A stretch of 8,335 nucleotides of DNA, from assembly GCA_003648225.1 (NCBI GenBank), contig QMOL01000120.1, positions 1 through 8,335 on the forward strand. The letters are read 5' to 3'. A program made the translations under genes and the position numbers. Origin of the DNA: Chlamydiota bacterium. Its GTDB lineage: Bacteria > Auribacterota > UBA3054 > B51-G9. Shown here piece after piece: positions 7,311 to 8,335 of the stretch (position 1 is its first letter; the number at the start of each line of letters is the position of its first letter). Below the pieces are notes generated by a model that did no database searches, was not told the origin of the DNA, and saw only the letters and a list, made by a program, of their open reading frames with translations.

Positions 7311-7363
7311 TGTGCCAGGGCATAGTGGACAAGAATTTGTGCCAGAGTGCATGGACCCAATTC
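7311..7363. repeat. two imperfect direct repeats of about 27 bases
   Basis: TGTGCCAG occurs at 7311-7318 and again at 7338-7345. Each copy is followed by a related block: GGCATAGTGGACAAGAATT in the first, AGTGCATGGACCCAATTC in the second (shared GCAT/TGCAT, TGGAC and AATT). The copies abut and lie between the TPR stop and the tRNA promoter. Tandem sites of this sort occur at the ends of some insertion sequences, for example in the IS21 family. No transposase is present here, so a remnant end or a binding-site pair are both possible. Confidence 0.4.
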
Positions 7364-7366
7364 AGT

Positions 7367-7395
7367 TTGACTTATAAATACCTTTTTGATATAAT
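7367..7395 (+). promoter_or_regulatory. sigma-70-type promoter of the tRNA gene
   Basis: TTGACT (7367-7372; 5 of 6) and a perfect TATAAT (7390-7395) are spaced by 17 bases. Transcription would start near 7402, leaving about 15 bases of 5' leader for RNase P to remove before the tRNA. This is the best promoter match in the window. Confidence 0.8.
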
Positions 7396-7416
7396 CACCT
7401 CGCTAATAATTTTTAC

Positions 7417-7493
7417 GGCGGCGTAGCTCAGTTGGTTAGAGCAGCGGAATCATAATCCGAAGGTCGTAAGTTCAAGTCTTACCGCCGCTACCA
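7417..7493 (+). tRNA. tRNA-Met (anticodon CAT), elongator type
   Basis: The full cloverleaf can be drawn by hand. The acceptor stem is 7417-7423 with 7483-7489 (all paired, G1-U72 at the end). The D stem GCTC/GAGC is at 7426-7429 and 7439-7442. The anticodon stem is 7444-7448 with 7456-7460, the loop ATCATAA has CAT at 7451-7453, the variable loop AGGTC has five bases, and the T stem GTAAG/CTTAC encloses TTCAAGT. The discriminator A is at 7490 and CCA is encoded at 7491-7493. The outermost anticodon-stem pair 27-43 is a G-A mismatch. Initiator tRNA is excluded by the paired 1-72 and the absence of three G-C pairs next to the anticodon loop. The whole looks like bacterial elongator tRNA-Met; tRNA-Ile2, with a lysidine-modified CAT, is the alternative. 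Confidence 0.95.
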
Positions 7494-7520
7494 TTCATAT
7501 CCGTTAGTTTACAACTGTAC

Positions 7521-7549
7521 TTGACATTAATTCAAGAAAAGACTATCAT
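7521..7549 (+). promoter_or_regulatory. strong sigma-70-type promoter downstream of the tRNA
   Basis: A perfect TTGACA (7521-7526) and TATCAT (7544-7549; 5 of 6) are spaced by 17 bases. Transcription would begin near 7556, some 160 bases before the HD-domain gene. It therefore drives either a long leader for that gene or a separate small RNA. Confidence 0.65.
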
Positions 7550-7555
7550 ATAAGA

Positions 7556-7650
7556 GTATTAAGACATTTTTGAAAACAGCTCGCAAAAGTTAAACCGTTT
7601 CTTTCTATAGTGCTTGATCGAAAACTCCGTTTTTTTGGGCGGCGCTATAT
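7556..7650 (+). ncRNA. candidate small RNA or structured 5' leader
   Basis: No protein gene fits between the tRNA and 7719, yet a strong promoter reads into this stretch. Within it, TATAGTGCT (7606-7614) pairs with GGCGCTATA (7641-7649), nine pairs including two G-U. The enclosed loop can form a smaller stem AAAAC/GTTTT (7621-7625 with 7629-7633) next to a run of seven T (7630-7636). This matches no RNA family I know, and the 3' end is undefined. It may be a leader regulating the HD gene, a small RNA, or an accidental fold. Confidence 0.25.
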
Positions 7651-7679
7651 GTGTTGATATACTTGTTAGGAAGATAAAT

Positions 7680-7700
7680 TATAACTTAATAAAAGTTATA
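7680..7700. repeat. AT-rich inverted repeat before the HD-domain gene
   Basis: TATAACTT (7680-7687) and AAGTTATA (7693-7700) are perfect inverted copies of 8 bases around a 5-base spacer, ending 18 bases before the ATG at 7719. Possible roles are an operator for a dimeric repressor or a weak hairpin in the leader. It lies among -10-like AT hexamers, so base composition may account for part of the match. Confidence 0.4.
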
Positions 7701-7718
7701 TTTATTACAATTTAAATT

Positions 7719-8335
7719 ATGAAATCGAAAAAAGAAGAAATCCTTGACAGCATTTTATTGAAAATGCTTTCCGGAATAACGTTTGAAGCAGTCAAATTGC
7801 TTGTTGAAGATAAAGAAATCCATAATCTTCAGGATTATGCAAATGTTGTTTCAATTAAACGACTGAATTTTAATGACCATGGCCCGGTTCACATGAAAAC
7901 TGTCGCCATTAATGCAGTTAAAATGGCCGACTTGCTTAATGAAGCCGGAATTAAACTCAATCTCGAATCAGAAGGCATCGGCTCCTTTGAAGATAGTAAA
8001 ACCGCAATAGTTATCGCGGCTTATATTCACGATATCGGTATGACTATCGGCCGTCAGAACCATGAGAAAAACGCACTGATAATTGCCTATCCGATATTAA
8101 ACAGATTATTGAAAAAACTGTATCCCAGTGATTTTCGGAAAGTGGTGATTATGAGATCATTGATAACAGAATGCATTGTTGGTCATATGGCAACACAGAA
8201 AATTCATTCCCTCGAAGCAGGGGTAATACTTGTCGCTGACGGTTGTGATATGGAAAAGGGGCGCGCAAGAATTCCAATGATGATAAATACCGCATCGAGA
8301 GTTGGAGATATTCATAAATACTCCGCTTCGGAAAT
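7719..8335 (+). CDS. HD-domain metal-dependent phosphohydrolase, 3'-truncated by window end
   Basis: The frame is open from ATG 7719 to the last base, giving 205 residues and two extra bases; an in-frame TAA at 7713 fixes this as the first possible ATG. It shows the landmarks of an HD superfamily hydrolase: LNFNDHGPVHMKTVA (49-63) with His54 and His58, AAYIHDIGM (100-108) with the His104-Asp105 doublet, His115 in RQNHEKNAL, VGHMATQ (154-160), and EAGVILVADGCDMEKGRARIP (166-186) with the distal Asp174. These are candidate metal ligands. The order NDHGPVH, HDIG, HE, EAG..VADG.DM.KGRAR resembles a stand-alone HD family I associate with archaea and some bacteria, substrate unknown. Typical members continue with a C-terminal domain, which is off the window. 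The start has no Shine-Dalgarno. Transcription may come from the promoter at 7521 with a long leader. HD hydrolase is near certain; the substrate is open. Confidence 0.9.
   Translation, partial: MKSKKEEILDSILLKMLSGITFEAVKLLVEDKEIHNLQDYANVVSIKRLNFNDHGPVHMKTVAINAVKMADLLNEAGIKLNLESEGIGSFEDSKTAIVIAAYIHDIGMTIGRQNHEKNALIIAYPILNRLLKKLYPSDFRKVVIMRSLITECIVGHMATQKIHSLEAGVILVADGCDMEKGRARIPMMINTASRVGDIHKYSASE

Noticed and set aside
7619..7637. Intrinsic terminator at the T7 run
   Set aside because: The only stem touching the run is AAAAC/GTTTT, AT-rich and partly using the T-run itself, too weak to call a terminator.
1..8335. CRISPR array, prophage, toxin-antitoxin or defence system
   Set aside because: No regularly spaced repeats, integrase, transposase, Cas-like or paired small toxin genes were seen on either strand; the genes are housekeeping or envelope types.

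Overview
This window is an AT-rich piece of a bacterial chromosome holding seven protein genes (two cut by the window ends) and one tRNA gene. The organism makes peptidoglycan (amidase, MurI) and carries lipobox and Sec-type signal peptides. None of the six visible start codons has a recognisable Shine-Dalgarno sequence. Even so, the clearest promoters are canonical sigma-70 type: TTGACT-17-TATAAT before the tRNA, TTCACA-17-TATAAT before the radical SAM gene, and TTGACA-17-TATCAT after the tRNA. Weak SD use together with classical -35/-10 boxes argues against Bacteroidetes, whose promoters differ. It would fit a Gram-negative-like bacterium of a less studied phylum (for example Planctomycetota, Omnitrophota, Elusimicrobiota or Lentisphaerota), but the phylum cannot be fixed from this sequence alone.

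Layout: (1) 2-1338, plus strand, a peptidoglycan pair: the 3' part of an N-acetylmuramoyl-L-alanine amidase overlapping murI (glutamate racemase) by four bases. (2) 1339-1480, a convergent gap with no obvious terminator. (3) 1481-3181, minus strand, a YgiQ-family radical SAM protein with its own promoter almost touching the start codon. (4) 3182-3356, a divergent promoter region. (5) 3357-7300, plus strand, a likely three-gene operon: a putative lipoprotein with a C-terminal membrane anchor, a long-chain-type acyl-CoA synthetase whose start lies inside the lipoprotein gene, and an exported TPR protein. (6) 7301-7493, a short direct repeat, a strong promoter and an elongator-type tRNA-Met(CAT). 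(7) 7494-7718, a gap with a strong promoter, a foldable segment and an inverted repeat, which could be a small RNA or a long leader. (8) 7719 to the end, the N-terminal 205 residues of an HD-domain metal-dependent phosphohydrolase.

How the genes fit together: the amidase and MurI both serve the cell wall (remodelling, and supply of D-glutamate). The lipoprotein/acyl-CoA synthetase/TPR cluster suggests an envelope or lipid-related function, but the joint role is inference. Most of the window is ordinary housekeeping. I did not find a convincing new multi-gene system. The items most worth checking are the candidate RNA or leader at 7521-7718, the near-leaderless radical SAM promoter, the basic insertion in the amidase, and the lipoprotein/synthetase overlap.
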